This document shows, one piece after another, positions 28,701 through 38,783 of a stretch of 64,000 nucleotides of DNA. The DNA lies in contig NMRA01000420.1 in assembly GCA_002633005.1 (NCBI GenBank), positions 270,318-334,317 of the forward strand. Direction: 5' to 3'. The notes beneath the pieces are model-generated. The model did not search any database. It saw only the letters and a program-made list of their open reading frames with translations, and was not told where the DNA came from. Source of the DNA: Phoronis australis (Eukaryota > Phoronida > Phoronidae). The translations under genes were made by a program, and so were the position numbers. Within the stretch, counting starts at the first letter, position 1. The number at the start of each line of letters is the position of its first letter.

Positions 28701-29977
28701 CCTAGCCAGCCAGCTAGCTGTATGAAGACTGTCGTCAAAATACAGCTAGGTACCACTGTGTGTATTTCTTCCGTAGACCCCGAAATTGCACACAGCCTGG
28801 GTAGTTCTGCTCGTCACCGCGCCGTGAAACTTGTATCAATATGTAAAGCTAAAGACCGGTCGGGGTGCATGCAAAATCTGGGAATCAACCGACACTCACC
28901 TTGCCCGTTACAACCGTTTAAGTGAAAAACAATGCAATAAAAGTCATTTTCTTGCGTAACTCTCCGCCTTTTCTAATAATGAAAGGTATGTCGTTGTTTT
29001 GAAAACAATACGCTCGTGTCACGTGCACGCGCCATTCCCTAAATTTTTTGCGACATCTCTCGGCAGATGATGATAGCTTGGCAGCAGCAAATTTCTTCTG
29101 AAATTCGGTTTTTCGGTATCAAAAGTCTAAAAACTTATGAAGTTAAACCAGTTCCGATAATTTGTTGCGACGTGTACGCAACCTCGCGAAAGAAGAACAG
29201 TTGATTGAAGAATCGGCGAAAAAATAAACTGGCCAATAGGTGACGCAATATTTCATGGCGCCGAAAGCCGTCGCTAAAGATCGCTCCACAACTTTAGCAG
29301 CAGAATAACGCTAGAACGCCATTTTTTCCAACACCATTAAATAATTTAGTTTACTCAAGGAAGATTGTAGTTTTTAATGACTCCAATTTTGTGTCAGATT
29401 TTATCTTACCACTTTTTTACCCACACAGGTGCAAAGCTGTATATTTACGTATACAGCTTTGTACCAAGGCTAGATTTAGCTCAATTCCTGGGGGCTCAGA
29501 TCGCGTGGTTCCTCTCTGCCTGTATTGCCTTAGCTATGTTTCAACTGGCACTGGTCAGATAAAGCTGTCCCTGATTTTGAAAACCCGTTACAGGCCCGTT
29601 GGCGTTAATGCGTTACTTCAGCTATTGACTGGTTCTCAAAATCAGCGACCGCTACATCCGACAAGTGCCGTTTCAACCTCCAGGCTCCAGTGATACACAA
29701 CAGACTGCATTCCCTCAACCACTGACAGTGACACAGACAGTCACCGTAGTGTAGGAGACTGGTTCAGTGGTTGGGAGTCGCTCACTGTAGGACTCGTAGG
29801 AGACTGGTTGGGAGTCGGTCACTCAGTCACTGAACAAATTCAGCTGACTGTGCAGTGAATCAGATCAAAACGAAATCGAAGAATTAAAAACATACCAAAT
29901 ATATAAACAACAAAGAGACATTTGTTGGACTTGGCTTGCTGGATTGCTGCAGAGACTGAACCACCAAACCATTCCAT
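16620..29977 (-). CDS. UBXN4: UBXN4 (erasin/UBXD2), UBX-domain p97 adaptor of the ER membrane
   Basis: Eleven exons join with consistent phases and GT-AG introns to 493 residues; the human protein has about 508. Residues 1 to about 112 form the thioredoxin-like UAS-type domain (MEWFGGSVSAAI, LFVVYIF, VPSTYFIGENGVPLEVAGG). Residues 113-190 are a Thr/Ser/Pro-rich linker. Residues 191 to about 306 are a Lys/Glu/Arg coiled coil. Residues about 310-388 are the UBX domain (ARLQFRLPDGSSV, then TTFPNRTF and LLDLRLSPTAVLLVLP). A hydrophobic hairpin lies near 403-424, and the tail ends NGNSTQQM, identical to the vertebrate tail as I recall it. In the known family the protein sits as a hairpin in the ER membrane, recruits VCP/p97 and promotes ER-associated degradation. 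It converges with the MEIOC-like gene and diverges from STARD3. Splice-site-containing repeats affect exons 2 and 3. Confidence 0.95.
16753..19323. other. UBXN4 intron 10, repeat-rich
   Basis: It holds the 126-bp tandem repeat and a longer stretch (about 17250-19260) of diverged repeat units containing cactaggg-type motifs and gacattgac/ggcagacag words. No exon was recognised. Confidence 0.6.
17328..17705 (+). repeat. 126-bp tandem repeat, 3 copies
   Basis: Units start ggggtcacttgagtgg at 17328, 17454 and 17580, each ending gaaggtaa. They are about 95 percent identical. An open frame of 132 codons on the minus strand is a by-product of the period being a multiple of three. Confidence 0.95.
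19324..19514 (-). CDS. UBXN4: UBXN4 exon 10 (membrane hairpin)
   Basis: The acceptor is acatttcag with AG at 19516-19515, and the donor is gtaagt at 19323. It encodes a Gly/Ser linker and then the hydrophobic run FIQTLLAPLLMLWNFL plus CTFLFGT. That run corresponds to the intramembrane segment of UBXN4. A polar stretch with DSEDSVQ follows. Confidence 0.9.
19652..20470. mobile_element. Non-autonomous DNA transposon with 35-bp TIRs and TTA duplication
   Basis: The left end gggctgttccagtaaaatcc and the reverse complement of the right end (gggctgttccagcaaaatct) match for about 35 bp, into a G-run on both sides. TTA flanks both ends (19649-19651, 20471-20473). TTA duplications with G-rich ends suggest the PIF/Harbinger group. 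No transposase frame is present. It lies in UBXN4 intron 9. Confidence 0.75.
20762..20887 (+). repeat. 18-bp minisatellite, about 7 copies
   Basis: Units resemble ggcaggccatgagacacg. The array lies about 80 bp inside UBXN4 intron 9, counted from the exon 9 donor on the minus strand. Confidence 0.9.
20967..21101 (-). CDS. UBXN4: UBXN4 exon 9 (UBX domain, second half)
   Basis: The acceptor is gtttttcag with AG at 21103-21102, and the donor is gtaagt at 20966. It encodes VLKTTFPNRTFTDTDM and LLDLRLSPTAVLLVLP. The p97-contact loop reads FPN-R, not the more usual FPR. Confidence 0.94.
21536..21638 (-). CDS. UBXN4: UBXN4 exon 8 (UBX domain, first half)
   Basis: The acceptor is actttgtag with AG at 21640-21639, and the donor is gtaata at 21535. 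It encodes LTARLQFRLPDGSSVTQQFP, then SSDPLKSARNFIGQ. RLPDG is the hallmark turn of the UBX beta-grasp fold. Confidence 0.94.
22219..22341 (-). CDS. UBXN4: UBXN4 exon 7 (coiled coil)
   Basis: The acceptor is ttggacag with AG at 22343-22342, and the donor is gtgggc at 22218. It encodes EERAARFHKEKEAREMA, then ARLAREEKKAEEEAQNAATR, matching the human RAERAARFAKTKE stretch. Confidence 0.92.
22440..22850 (+). repeat. Interspersed repeat family B, copy 2
   Basis: This matches 2590-3030. It lies in UBXN4 intron 6, close upstream of exon 7. It carries a single version of the segment that became a 34-bp array in copy 1. Confidence 0.7.
23114..23192. repeat. Hairpin element, copy 1
   Basis: Arms ggtcccatattttgagaacc and aactggttcccaaaatgcga pair imperfectly around the loop tatgcctgttattctgtgga. 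The same structure and loop occur at 55704-55799. Confidence 0.7.
23310..23479 (-). CDS. UBXN4: UBXN4 exon 6 (coiled coil)
   Basis: The acceptor is tgttacag with AG at 23481-23480, and the donor is gtgagt at 23309. It encodes KERQKEIERRGLGKDML, then a long Arg/Glu/Lys helix ending KVKAQIAKD. Human UBXN4 has KKEIERRKTGKEML at the same place. Confidence 0.93.
23668..23790 (+). repeat. Degenerate 22-24-bp minisatellite
   Basis: Units resemble ttcaccacactgagttcata. It lies in UBXN4 intron 5, about 200 bp inside from the exon 5 donor. Confidence 0.85.
23995..24049 (-). CDS. UBXN4: UBXN4 exon 5 (coiled coil)
   Basis: The 55-nt exon has an acceptor AG at 24051-24050 and a donor gtaata at 23994. 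It encodes AKQLIEQKRQEKEAAEKE. Phase fits both neighbours. Confidence 0.9.
24266..24501 (-). CDS. UBXN4: UBXN4 exon 4 (Ser/Thr/Pro linker)
   Basis: The acceptor is aatttgtag with AG at 24503-24502, and the donor is gttctg at 24265. The 236 nt encode LHADQLNAVSASQNTPSLL and a Thr/Ser/Gly/Pro-rich disordered linker. It ends IVVRATSLEDKVD, entering the coiled coil. Confidence 0.88.
24758..25214 (-). repeat. 29-bp minisatellite grown from the UBXN4 exon 3 donor
   Basis: About 15 units, with agttaac starts every 29 bp from 24791 to 25197. On the minus strand each unit contains GGTTAGATATCT, the sequence across the true donor at 25215/25214. The far end (24758-24777) repeats the last 17 exon bases plus the donor as caagaaagtgagacgggtta. 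Confidence 0.95.
25215..25333 (-). CDS. UBXN4: UBXN4 exon 3 (thioredoxin-like domain end)
   Basis: The acceptor is tgacatcag with AG at 25335-25334, and the donor is gttaga at 25214. It encodes PVVIVPSTYFIGENG, VPLEVAGGSFQP and EFIEKIKKVRQ, the same pattern as human VPSSFFIGDSGIPLEVIAG. The donor is the first base of a 29-bp minisatellite that fills the next 430 bp. Confidence 0.94.
25940..26117 (+). repeat. 94-bp tandem duplication
   Basis: Two units start cctgggtttc at 25940 and 26034, each with aggagcgtg, ggtgaatgg and gggaagtg. A G-run follows near 26116-26129. It lies in UBXN4 intron 2. Confidence 0.75.
26861..27016 (+). repeat. 16-bp minisatellite, about 10 copies
   Basis: The unit is ttttactagcgatcac with few variants. 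It lies in UBXN4 intron 2. Confidence 0.95.
27418..27552 (-). CDS. UBXN4: UBXN4 exon 2 (thioredoxin-like domain)
   Basis: The acceptor on the minus strand is tgtgtttcag, with AG at 27554-27553. The donor is gtatcc at 27417. It encodes QDDLSKQMETTWSDTAV, then HLVAIRLDAKSTECSQFSAI, parallel to the human GDDEQSTQM and VAIKIDTKSEA segments. Two further in-frame copies of the acceptor lie just upstream, at 27605-27604 and 27653-27652. Confidence 0.92.
27547..27700 (-). repeat. Three tandem copies of the UBXN4 exon 2 acceptor
   Basis: Units of 51 and 48 bp each contain a pyrimidine/GT tract, an AG and G(C/T)CAGG on the minus strand. Acceptor AGs are at 27554-27553, 27605-27604 and 27653-27652. The spacings are multiples of three and free of stops. 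Confidence 0.85.
27553..29895. other. UBXN4 intron 1
   Basis: No exon was recognised. The stretch 28740-29340 is unusually rich in CpG compared with the other introns, with cacgtg, ccaat and tgacgcaat motifs. A 12-bp perfect hairpin lies at 29432-29461. Confidence 0.6.
29432..29461. repeat. Perfect 12-bp inverted repeat
   Basis: Arms caaagctgtata (29432-29443) and tatacagctttg (29450-29461) are separated by 6 bp. No U-run follows and no function is assigned. Confidence 0.85.
29896..29977 (-). CDS. UBXN4: UBXN4 exon 1 (start codon)
   Basis: ATG lies at 29977-29975 on the minus strand and the donor is gtatgt at 29895. It encodes MEWFGGSVSAAIQQAK, then SNKCLFVVYIF and one base of a Gly codon. 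This aligns with the human start pattern of an aromatic WF, a small-residue helix and a FVVF-like strand. The 5' UTR and promoter lie above 29977 and were not delimited. Confidence 0.9.
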
Positions 29978-30379
29978 ACTGTGTTGGACTCTTTATTTAC
30001 AATTATTTTGCTAAGTAAAGTACCACAAAACTGATCACCACAAGTCGATTACGTGTGCGAGACTGTACGAGAATCACTACCTTATCTAACTCCAAAACAA
30101 AAAGATTAAATGCAAGGGAAAGTGGGGAAAGATACTCCGATCTAGATAGTTAACTGACGACGACTGGGAAAATCAGACACCCCAAGTGATTGAAATATCG
30201 GCGCATACGTCTAAGCTAAGCTTATAAGTGATAAGTGCAAGCTGATACCCATTATGCGCATAAAGGTTGACCCAAACAAGCGACTACAATCATATTAGCT
30301 CCACGGCGGCCGTATACGAACTGAGGCCTACGTCATTGGTGTCAATGTTTAGTCCCGCACTGACCAACACGCGCCAAGT

Positions 30380-32700
30380 TTATTATAGAAATGTAACGGG
30401 AATCGGTGGAGCACCCGATTAGAACCGATCTATGTAGTATCTAAAGGTCGACAGTTCATAGCCAATAGAAATTATTGCCCTTTTGACGGTACTTTCTTAC
30501 TCGTCGTTCGTATAGCAGACGGAGAAAACCATCGGCCATGCGGTTGACGGACAGAACTGAGTTATAGAGAGTGAAACAAGATCGAGAGAAGTAAACATAT
30601 ATAATGAGTCTATTACGCCCTAAAGATAAACTACAAAACTACAAACTTGCACCAAGGATCACTAAAGAGAACAAAAATCGTTAGTTCAGTTGATGGTTGT
30701 GATTCTTTGAGAGTATAGAATCGTGAGACCCGGCAAAATCCAAGTCTGGGCGTGCATGACAAGTTTTGGGGCAATGGGTTTTCAAGTTAAAAGTAAAAAA
30801 AAACACTCAAAATGCAAAGTGAAAATTCCGTTACCGGAAGTACCAAATACGAGGATTCACAGACAACAGACACCCCTTTAAAATATAATTGACCGGCACT
30901 CTGGCGTCTCAGTGGAACCCAGTAGACGGAAGGTAAGACTTTGAATGCCCATAAACCACGACCAGGTGCGTAAAATACAGTTTTCTCCTTGTCCAAGTTC
31001 CGCCATCGGAATTTGTCAGAAGCCACTGCACTAGCCAAGTCAAGCGAACCCAACTGATCATAGGCTAACACAAATCATTCTCGGGAGTGGAATTACATTT
31101 TTGGTTGTGACAGAATTCAACGCACTAATATCAATACACCACTGTCCAGCTAAGTTACCCGAACTCATGTATATCTACCTTTTTGTGAACCAAATCATAT
31201 TAGAAGCCCATAGCGCGGGGCTCAATGAAACACTGATGCGGATCATTTTCTCAATCTAATCCACAATTTCACGTTGTGCGAGAGGATGTTTGTTTTAATG
31301 GGATGATTGTCCCCGGTATGGAGTTTATTATGTCGGACTCTGTCAGTGAGACCCAACTTTCCATTGATCGGTTCCACAAAAACGTCAATTCAATAAATCC
31401 AATGCTCTAACCTTGGCAGCCTGTTCAGGTTGAGTAGCAGCTATTGCGTTCACGATCAATGGATGCCGATCAGTGAGGATCGAGACACCACCGTCCTTCG
31501 CCACTACACTGTGCCCGCGGAAGAGAATCTGAATTTACTACAAAGTGTACAAAAGGTCGTAATTACGAGCGTAATTATGCGCGACACTTTCACTCGAACG
31601 GCCAACGATATGAAACATTTGCGGTTGTTTCTGAACGGAATTTCCAGCTTGACGTAATTCGTCAAGTGCCCGGCAGAATCACAATGAAAAATACTGGACA
31701 CGAAAACGGGAACCGGAATGATAGATGGACTCGAACCTGTACGTTCAAATGGATTACAAGACAAAATACGGAAACTCAACTTACCTACGAAATACTCGAA
31801 AAAATGAAAGATACAATCCTAAAATATTTCACCAGCAGCCTAGGTGTTAATTAAGAGGTAATGAAAATGTGATCGATAGAACGGCTTTCACGATCACGGG
31901 GTGCCCGTCGGTTCACTCGATCATGGCCGGCTTCTTGGCCAAGACAAAAAATATTTCTGTTCCGTTCCTCATACTAGGACGCGAACATAAGAGTAGAGAA
32001 AGGAAAGTTCTGACAGAATGTTGTTTACGTAGAAGATATCACCATAGCGGGTTCATCCGCTGTCCCGACCCGCACCGGCCACGGGAATCAACACCGATCT
32101 ATTTAGTATCGCCTAGCTCAGTGTTCGTGGCCGATAAAAATTATTTCAACGTCGTGTACTTTCTTACTTGTTCATATCGCATACGAAAGGGTCATGGTGA
32201 CAACTCATAGAGAGTGAAAGAAGAAAAAAGGTATGAGCTTTTATGCGCTGACGGAATACAAACTACAAACTTACAATATAAAGTTCCGTCGTCATCTCCG
32301 CCCAAATTTTCGCCCAAAAAATACTTGAGCTTGAAAAATACCGAAAAACTGAAAACAATCCCGAATGTATATCTAAGACTCTCCAATAAATAAGATTCAG
32401 CTAGTTTGTTTGGGATTCCTCTGGCTGCGAATAGGATCGAGACCCGGCAGAATCCACGACTAATAGTGTCGTGTGGGCGGCTCATCAGTTTTATAGGCGA
32501 ATTCGCGGCTGTGAATGCACATGTACCAAAATACGCTGAAATACGGGTCTCAAGTAAAATGTTAAAACCAATCAAAATCCAAAGTGAAAATTCCGGCCGT
32601 AGTGAGGGAACACCAATAGACCGTGCACCCCTCTCCCGCTCTGAGCTTCCACTGGGAAACGCCGGGACTCACGAAAGACTCGCAGTTGAATCAACATCAG
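30380..32700 (+). repeat. Diverged duplicated block in the intergenic region
   Basis: About 30380-30950 and 32075-32700 share ordered words: cgatctat-tagtat, actttcttact, atagagagtgaaa, gagacccggca-aatcca and aaagtgaaaattccg. A third partial relation is between about 31430-31500 and 31870-31930. Identity is low, perhaps 60 percent. Confidence 0.55.
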
Positions 32701-32738
32701 ACCTCTCGTCACACCTAACTCGTGGCATTCGCGGATGT

Positions 32739-32985
32739 TACACGCCAAAAGTGAAAAGAGTCACAGCGTGGTCAAATACTGCTCAAAAATGACAAGCCGC
32801 GCCTTCTAGTTGGCCTTCCTTTTATATAAACCACGGAATAACGACATGAGCGACTACTTTAACCCTAAACACTACAAAGAAGGACCTACTTATGTCCCGA
32901 TTTTTACTGTAATGTGTATCGACCAATAAATGATCGCTCGTAAATCAAAATCAGCTATTTAACATCGTTAGCAAAGGTTTGTTGG
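32739..32985 (+). repeat. Interspersed repeat family C, copy 1 (partial)
   Basis: It shares agtgaaaagagtcac-gcgtggtcaaat with 53860-53900, and taaaccacgg plus cgaccaataaatg with 42290-42420. Confidence 0.6.
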
Positions 32986-33477
32986 TATTCTATGTTCATA
33001 TGTTGACACCTGGTCAACTGGTGGGGTTGTTGTTTACCACCGCCCCGATCTCATGACGACATTTGTCCCCGATATCCCCTATTCGCCTTCAAAGGTCAAG
33101 GTTTAACTTTTCTTCATGTCACATGACCGACCGCGAACGAGAGTTTTCCATGTTCATCGGCCCATTATACGATCATCAACGTATCAGTTTTGCATAGTTC
33201 TCCAAGTATCACATCACATGTGAAACATACGGAAATCAAGCTCTTCAGCCCTTCTTTCTGTTGCTATGCCCATTAATAGGGTGAGTTTAATTCTGCCATT
33301 GATATTTACACTGCAGTTGCGAAGTTCATGACCCGGTAGCCAAAGTTTGGTTATAATTCAGTAATTCATCACTGAAGTTAGATACTGATCACCATTTTAC
33401 TGAGCCAGCTAGAGACGGTGGTCACTGCCTATTATCACCTCAGCCTGAAGTTCATGATAATTTAGATGGTTAAGTCA

Positions 33478-33869
33478 TGTTCATTTATGACTGCATGGTT
33501 ATTGGACTTGTATAACTAAGCGGCCTCAACTTCCTTATGACGGCTAGACCTGTTTCTCCATTTTTGTCATAATTTTAGTCCTTGTTGTAGCATGTAGATG
33601 AATTGTATGTCAGTCTCTAACAGGCACTTATTAGCTGAATGGCCAGCACGCTCGCCAGTTTTATTGGGGTCAATGTTCATTTATGACTGCATGGTTATTG
33701 GACTTGTATAACTAAGCGGCCTCAACTTCCTTATGACGGCTAGACCTGTTTCTCCATTTTTGTCATAATTTTAGTCCTTGTTGTAGTATGTAGATGAATT
33801 GTATGTCAGTCTCTAACAGGCACTTATTAGCTGAATGGCCAGCACGCTCGCCAGTTTTATTGGGGTCAC
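33478..33869 (+). repeat. 196-bp tandem duplication
   Basis: Two near-identical units start at 33478 and 33674. Each ends with a tRNA A-box-like tagctgaatgg near ccagcacgctcgccag. Confidence 0.95.
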
Positions 33870-34030
33870 TGGTTCGATTCCCGGGTCGGGTAAGTTCGGC
33901 TATCGCAGCAAATTGGCATAGTCGTCAAACACTGCAGATGTGATGCCGAGGAAGCACAACCAATGATGACCCCCTGACCCCAGGCAGCTAGTGCAAGTCT
34001 AGTGACAATGTGTATTGTTTCCTTTGAAGT
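33824..34030 (+). mobile_element. tRNA-headed SINE
   Basis: The A box tagctgaatgg is at about 33828-33838 and a perfect B box ggttcgattcc is at about 33871-33881. A non-tRNA body follows. The flanking stems do not pair as a tRNA acceptor, so this is not a tRNA gene. The 3' end is not defined. Confidence 0.6.
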
Positions 34031-37000
34031 AAGTAGTCTGGCTATGATGTTTTTATGTGTACGATTCTATTTCTCTTGCAGCTTTGATGACCTCATCTGA
34101 TCATCTTTAAGAGTACAAATACACATACAGTTACTGAGGTTACGGATAAATACTGGTTAGATAAATAATTGTGAATCACGTATACTCTGCATCCTTGTCC
34201 TTGACGCTATGTTACTGTATGATGGCTGGTGAATATTCACATTGTTATATCACAAAGTAGTTCTAACCAGGAAGCTCCCGTGACCCGTCAGGTAGATATC
34301 TTTATGTTGGGCACTAGGAAAACAATTTTCAGTACTTGTGAAGTCGAGGTCGTGTTTGCAATTTTGCAACAAATGGGAATTACTTCTAGTGACTGTAAAA
34401 AGAATTCAGAATGTTTAATAACACAAGTGCTTTATGAGGAAAAGTCAATCAAAACCAAAAATGAAAGTCATCATTTGAAATTTAAAAAATGGATTGTTTT
34501 ACTACTTTTGTTTGCAGCACTTGTTAAGTCAATAATGTGTCTGAGTCATGGATGATATCGGCTCTTTGGTTCTAAATGTGACTGTTCACCTGCACCGTAA
34601 TATATGCAATATAGTGTGAAGTAAGGCTATCCCAGCTAATGGAGAGTGCGCTTAAGAAAAAGTGTTGATAAAGTAGTTCTTCAGTTACATCACACAAAAC
34701 TAATTGACTTGTCAAAGTTTGTAAATTGAAGCTGATTAGGAATTCTCTCACACTGCTATCTTTAAATAATACAGCGTTAGTTTAAACTGGGTGTAGACTC
34801 ATTACCTGTAAACTAATTCTTGAAATAGATTGTGCCATTCAATATATACTGAGTGTTGGTCCCTCATTTTGACATCTGATAAATTGAGAGCAAAAAACAG
34901 TTTATCAACATAGGGCACGTTCATGTGACCAGGGATACACGTGATTGCTTCTAATTAATGTATTTTGCATTTTGAAAAATTAAGACTGGATTTATAAGAG
35001 AAAATTATTTAATTTGCAACACAAAAGTTATTTTTCGTCTGAATACCGTATACATTTTCTTTACGTGTCTGTGTTTGTTGAGAAATACGACAGTAAATTT
35101 CCAGTCTTGCACCAAAATGTGTGTCATTTAAATGAAGAACTACCATGCTTCCATATCGGGTGGATGTGCATCTCTGAAACCAAGACAGCATAGTGGTCGT
35201 GGTCTGGGGCCTGACTCAGTTTGACACCTGCTGCTCTCTACTTAGAGAAAAAGCTCGAGCCGACATCAAGTTCAAGCAAGGTCTTGATATTTTTTTCAAA
35301 AGCAACACAAGCAAGGTTTTAAACTGTTCAATCACGTCACAACGGGCTGTGAGAGTGAATGACTCATTGCGCACATACCCCGGTAATACATTGCTCACCT
35401 GGCTCAGAACAAGTAAGGGCAACCATGCCACTGCACCAATGAAGCTGGTTTAGGATGAGAAAACATGATATATGCACCACGTATGCTTGTGTCAATGCTG
35501 GCGATTTTTTTTTAAATGACCAACTAAATTGCAATACCTTACCCCTGTAATAAATTTAAAAAGCACCAGACCAGTACCATTACGCTTTTTGGCCATACTG
35601 ATCTTGCATATATTTCCATTCCACACTCTTACTGATCATCACTGGTAACCAGTGTTGTGGTATTCTCTTCTCTCCAGGTTCCAGCCAATACAGTTGCTTG
35701 CTTTCACTTCCCCAGCTAGATAACCAGGTCACATGACCTGTATCCCCTTTCCATGCTACTTTAGACAACCCATTTACTTTTAATTATCACTATTGGGTAT
35801 GGCTATAGTTTTTTACACACACCCACGTTTTACTAAAAACAACACTTGGTATCAGCTTGTTCCATGTGCTGATGAGAAGCTATTTGCGTGCTTGCTAAAG
35901 ACCATGCTGCAGCGTAAAACAGTCTAGTGCCTAGTGTTCAGAAATAAGACAGTAGTGTCTAGTGTTCAGCAATAACCAACTACCAGACAGTTGTTTCCAA
36001 TCCCAGAATGACATCTACATTAATTTTGACTTCAGAACAGATTCAAGCCAATTTCATAATGGCAAGTGATCTAAGTCGGAAGTTGAATTTTGTGACGTAG
36101 GGAGAGTTTATAGCAATTAAGTAGCCTTCTCCATAAAAACACTGGATTTCAAAAGTAATTTTTTCTGTGGAAGGTTCCAGTAAAATTCTCCAGTTTGGGA
36201 CAGTCTCTGAAATTTGGAACATCGAAATTCAAGTCAAAATTGAATTTTCCTTGAAGATTAGGACATAGCTTTGGCGTTTATCATATTTCTCAAATATTCA
36301 CTACTTGCATACTTTGGTGGCTCTGCAAAAATACCAAAACTGTTGTGCATTGTATTATAAAGGACACCTCGTCTTGGCATCAATTTTAATAACACGAATG
36401 TGAAAGCGTGCATGTTCCAAACATGCAGAACCAATGAGAGCAATATAACCCTGACTTCAGCTCTATTGAAGTTTGCCTATTCTATTAATATTACTTGCTC
36501 ACCTGAGATCACTTTGTAACAAATGGTGCTTTGGTATGTTGTGAAATCCCCATACTCGGTCTAAGCTTACTTTTGGATGGTCCAGGGGTCTAAACTCCAA
36601 ACTCGGACTTGACTCAGATTCAGACTACAAAGTATCATGCCGCATGATTCATGTACCAAGTTGTAAGTTTAGTCCAAATATTACACAATCCGTCGATTTT
36701 CTAGTGGAGTTTTGAGTCCAGAGCAAAGATACTATCCTATAAAATCTTTGTCCAGGGGTTGCTTCCCAGGCTGAAGTCATCAACATGAAATTGTAATAAT
36801 AAGGTTAGTGGCTAGGAACAGTAAGATCGCTGTATAAAAACCAGAACAAGGGAGATTACTCCCAAAACAAGATTGGTTTTAAAGGAATGATGCACGTGGC
36901 TTAATTCGTCACACTGCAAGATGGTGATTGAAGAATTCAATGTTTTTTTAGCCGGTTCAACAAGTTGTAATGCAGCTTCAAATGCGTAAAGTAACAAAAA

Positions 37001-37764
37001 AGCAAATCCTGCGGGACTTTTCTATTATTTGCCCACAGATTGTTATGTGGAGGTAATAATTTGCGTTTTATTGACTTTTACAAAACTTTTATTCCAGCTA
37101 TATCGGCAGTTGGTTCAACGTTGATCCTAACTACTGGAGCGCCCTGTGGGACCTCTTTCTTGAAGAGACTATTGGCTTTTGTCTTTTGATTTTAGCAAAA
37201 AGTCAGAAATCTGACTACGGATAGTCAAAAATTCATTTTTTGTCTTAGGGTTTTTTGAAATATCTTCTTTCTAGTCTAGCTATCTTTTGACTTTGAGTTG
37301 TGAACAAATTTTCTGGTTTTCAGCCTTAACCTGATTTTTAGCCAATAGACTTTTCAAGAAACAGGCCTGTGTTGGCTGCATTGCTTAAGAGCCTGTTTTA
37401 TTCTTCAAATTGTATTGCTATTTTGATTTCGAATTTTTGTTTAAGTCAAAGTCAATATACTCTTCCAGACACTGACCCCTGGTGGCCATCATTTACTGCT
37501 TATTTGCTGAATTTTCGACTTGGTTAATATGATTTTTAATACACTTGTAGTAACACAGTTTGTTTCAGCTCTCAATGAGACAGCATGATAATGCGGCCAT
37601 TTCAGTGCTAAGATGCTTTGGCTGCCATTGGTAGCTTGTAGTGTCTCCCTGCCGTCATTTTTCACTTGTCTTTTATATTTTATGATTTTTTTTGACCAGC
37701 GACGCCAGTCCTTTTTGAAAATATTCAGAAAATTCAATTTGTTGTCCTCTTATCTACGTCCGCT

Positions 37765-37784
37765 TTCAAGATGGCGTTGCATTG
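37765..37784 (+). promoter_or_regulatory. Possible STARD3 5' UTR exon end with YY1-like motif
   Basis: The sequence tcaagatggcgttgcattg is followed by gtaagg at 37785. AAGATGGCG resembles the YY1 motif often found just after animal transcription starts, and a good donor follows. Spliced to 38683 it would make only a tiny upstream ORF. This is a suggestion only. Confidence 0.2.
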
Positions 37785-38682
37785 GTAAGGTAAAAAATAC
37801 TAGACTAATACTTGATTATTGGATAACTTATTTCAGTAAATGCCTTATTGCAATCCAATATAAAATGAATGCAAGGTATTGTGAATGAAAACTTATGCGG
37901 AACCCAATCATTGTCCTGTCTCCTTTTGAATTCATAATAAATAAATGCACAAACTTCCTTTTGCACTGTGTTTATAGATACATGTTTACACTTGACATAA
38001 CATAAGACCTTTCAGGAAGGTAAACGACTCTTAGGTCACTGTAACGGTTATGGTCCTCAGGCGCAATTATTATCAGCGGTAGTAATATAGTAACTAATAC
38101 AGATTATACAATCTATTTGATAGAAAAAATACTCTTGTCTTGATATTAAATAGAATGCCACTATTCACAGTAAGCCGATAAATGTTGTAATATTTTCAAA
38201 CTTTTGATTAGATTAACACGGCATTATCTATGTTTGGCTGGACTTCCTTCTGTTTCCAGTTAACAACCAGGATGGTCCTAGGAGATGTGTATTGACGTGT
38301 TCATTTTTACATTTTACTGACTCGACAAACCTGCTGGAACTTATTAACCATCTTAAAATGACCTGGTGCACTATCACATGAAGACTCATGATTTTAACAT
38401 CATATTCATTTCTCATCTTCAACAAGTTTAACCAAGATAACTCAAGTACATTCAATCAGGACAATTTATTAACTAATTGCTTAACCGGTGTTCCTTAAGT
38501 TCAGAAATGTTCATTTTATGGAACACCCATTCAAAACGGGACTCTCTATAGGACTGCTTCACAGAACATCGTCTCATAAGTTCAATCACTGTATTTCAGA
38601 GGCCATGGAGAGGCTTGCTATTAGTGCTGTCTGTCTTATAATGTGTGCTAAGTTCCATTTTGTCATTTCTCTGTCTCTCTAG

Positions 38683-38783
38683 CAATTAGAAGACATGGCA
38701 GGTAAATCACCTGGCCGGGATGAAGAAGCTGCCCTGGCTGGATCTATTCTATATAACAGCTTCAACAACTCCCAAAATCACAA
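38683..38783 (+). CDS. STARD3: STARD3 exon with start codon
   Basis: The acceptor is gtctctctag ending at 38682 and the donor is gtaagt at 38784. ATG is at 38695 after a 12-nt leader, and the CDS part runs 38695-38783. It encodes MAGKSPGRDEEAALAG, then SILYNSFNNSQNH plus two bases. The leader shows that at least one 5' UTR exon lies upstream. Confidence 0.82.

Larger units (their letters stand above)
29978..38682. other. Divergent region between UBXN4 and STARD3
   Basis: It should hold both promoters and the STARD3 5' UTR exon(s). About 30.0-33.1 kb is rich in CpG and carries diverged duplicate blocks. A SINE-like tandem lies at 33478-34030. No coding exon was recognised; open frames here are short and unlike known proteins. 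Confidence 0.55.

Noticed and set aside
29432-29461. Rho-independent terminator
   Set aside because: The genome is eukaryotic and no U-run follows the hairpin.
33824-33900. tRNA gene
   Set aside because: A and B boxes are present, but there is no pairing acceptor stem or proper anticodon arm; a SINE head fits better.
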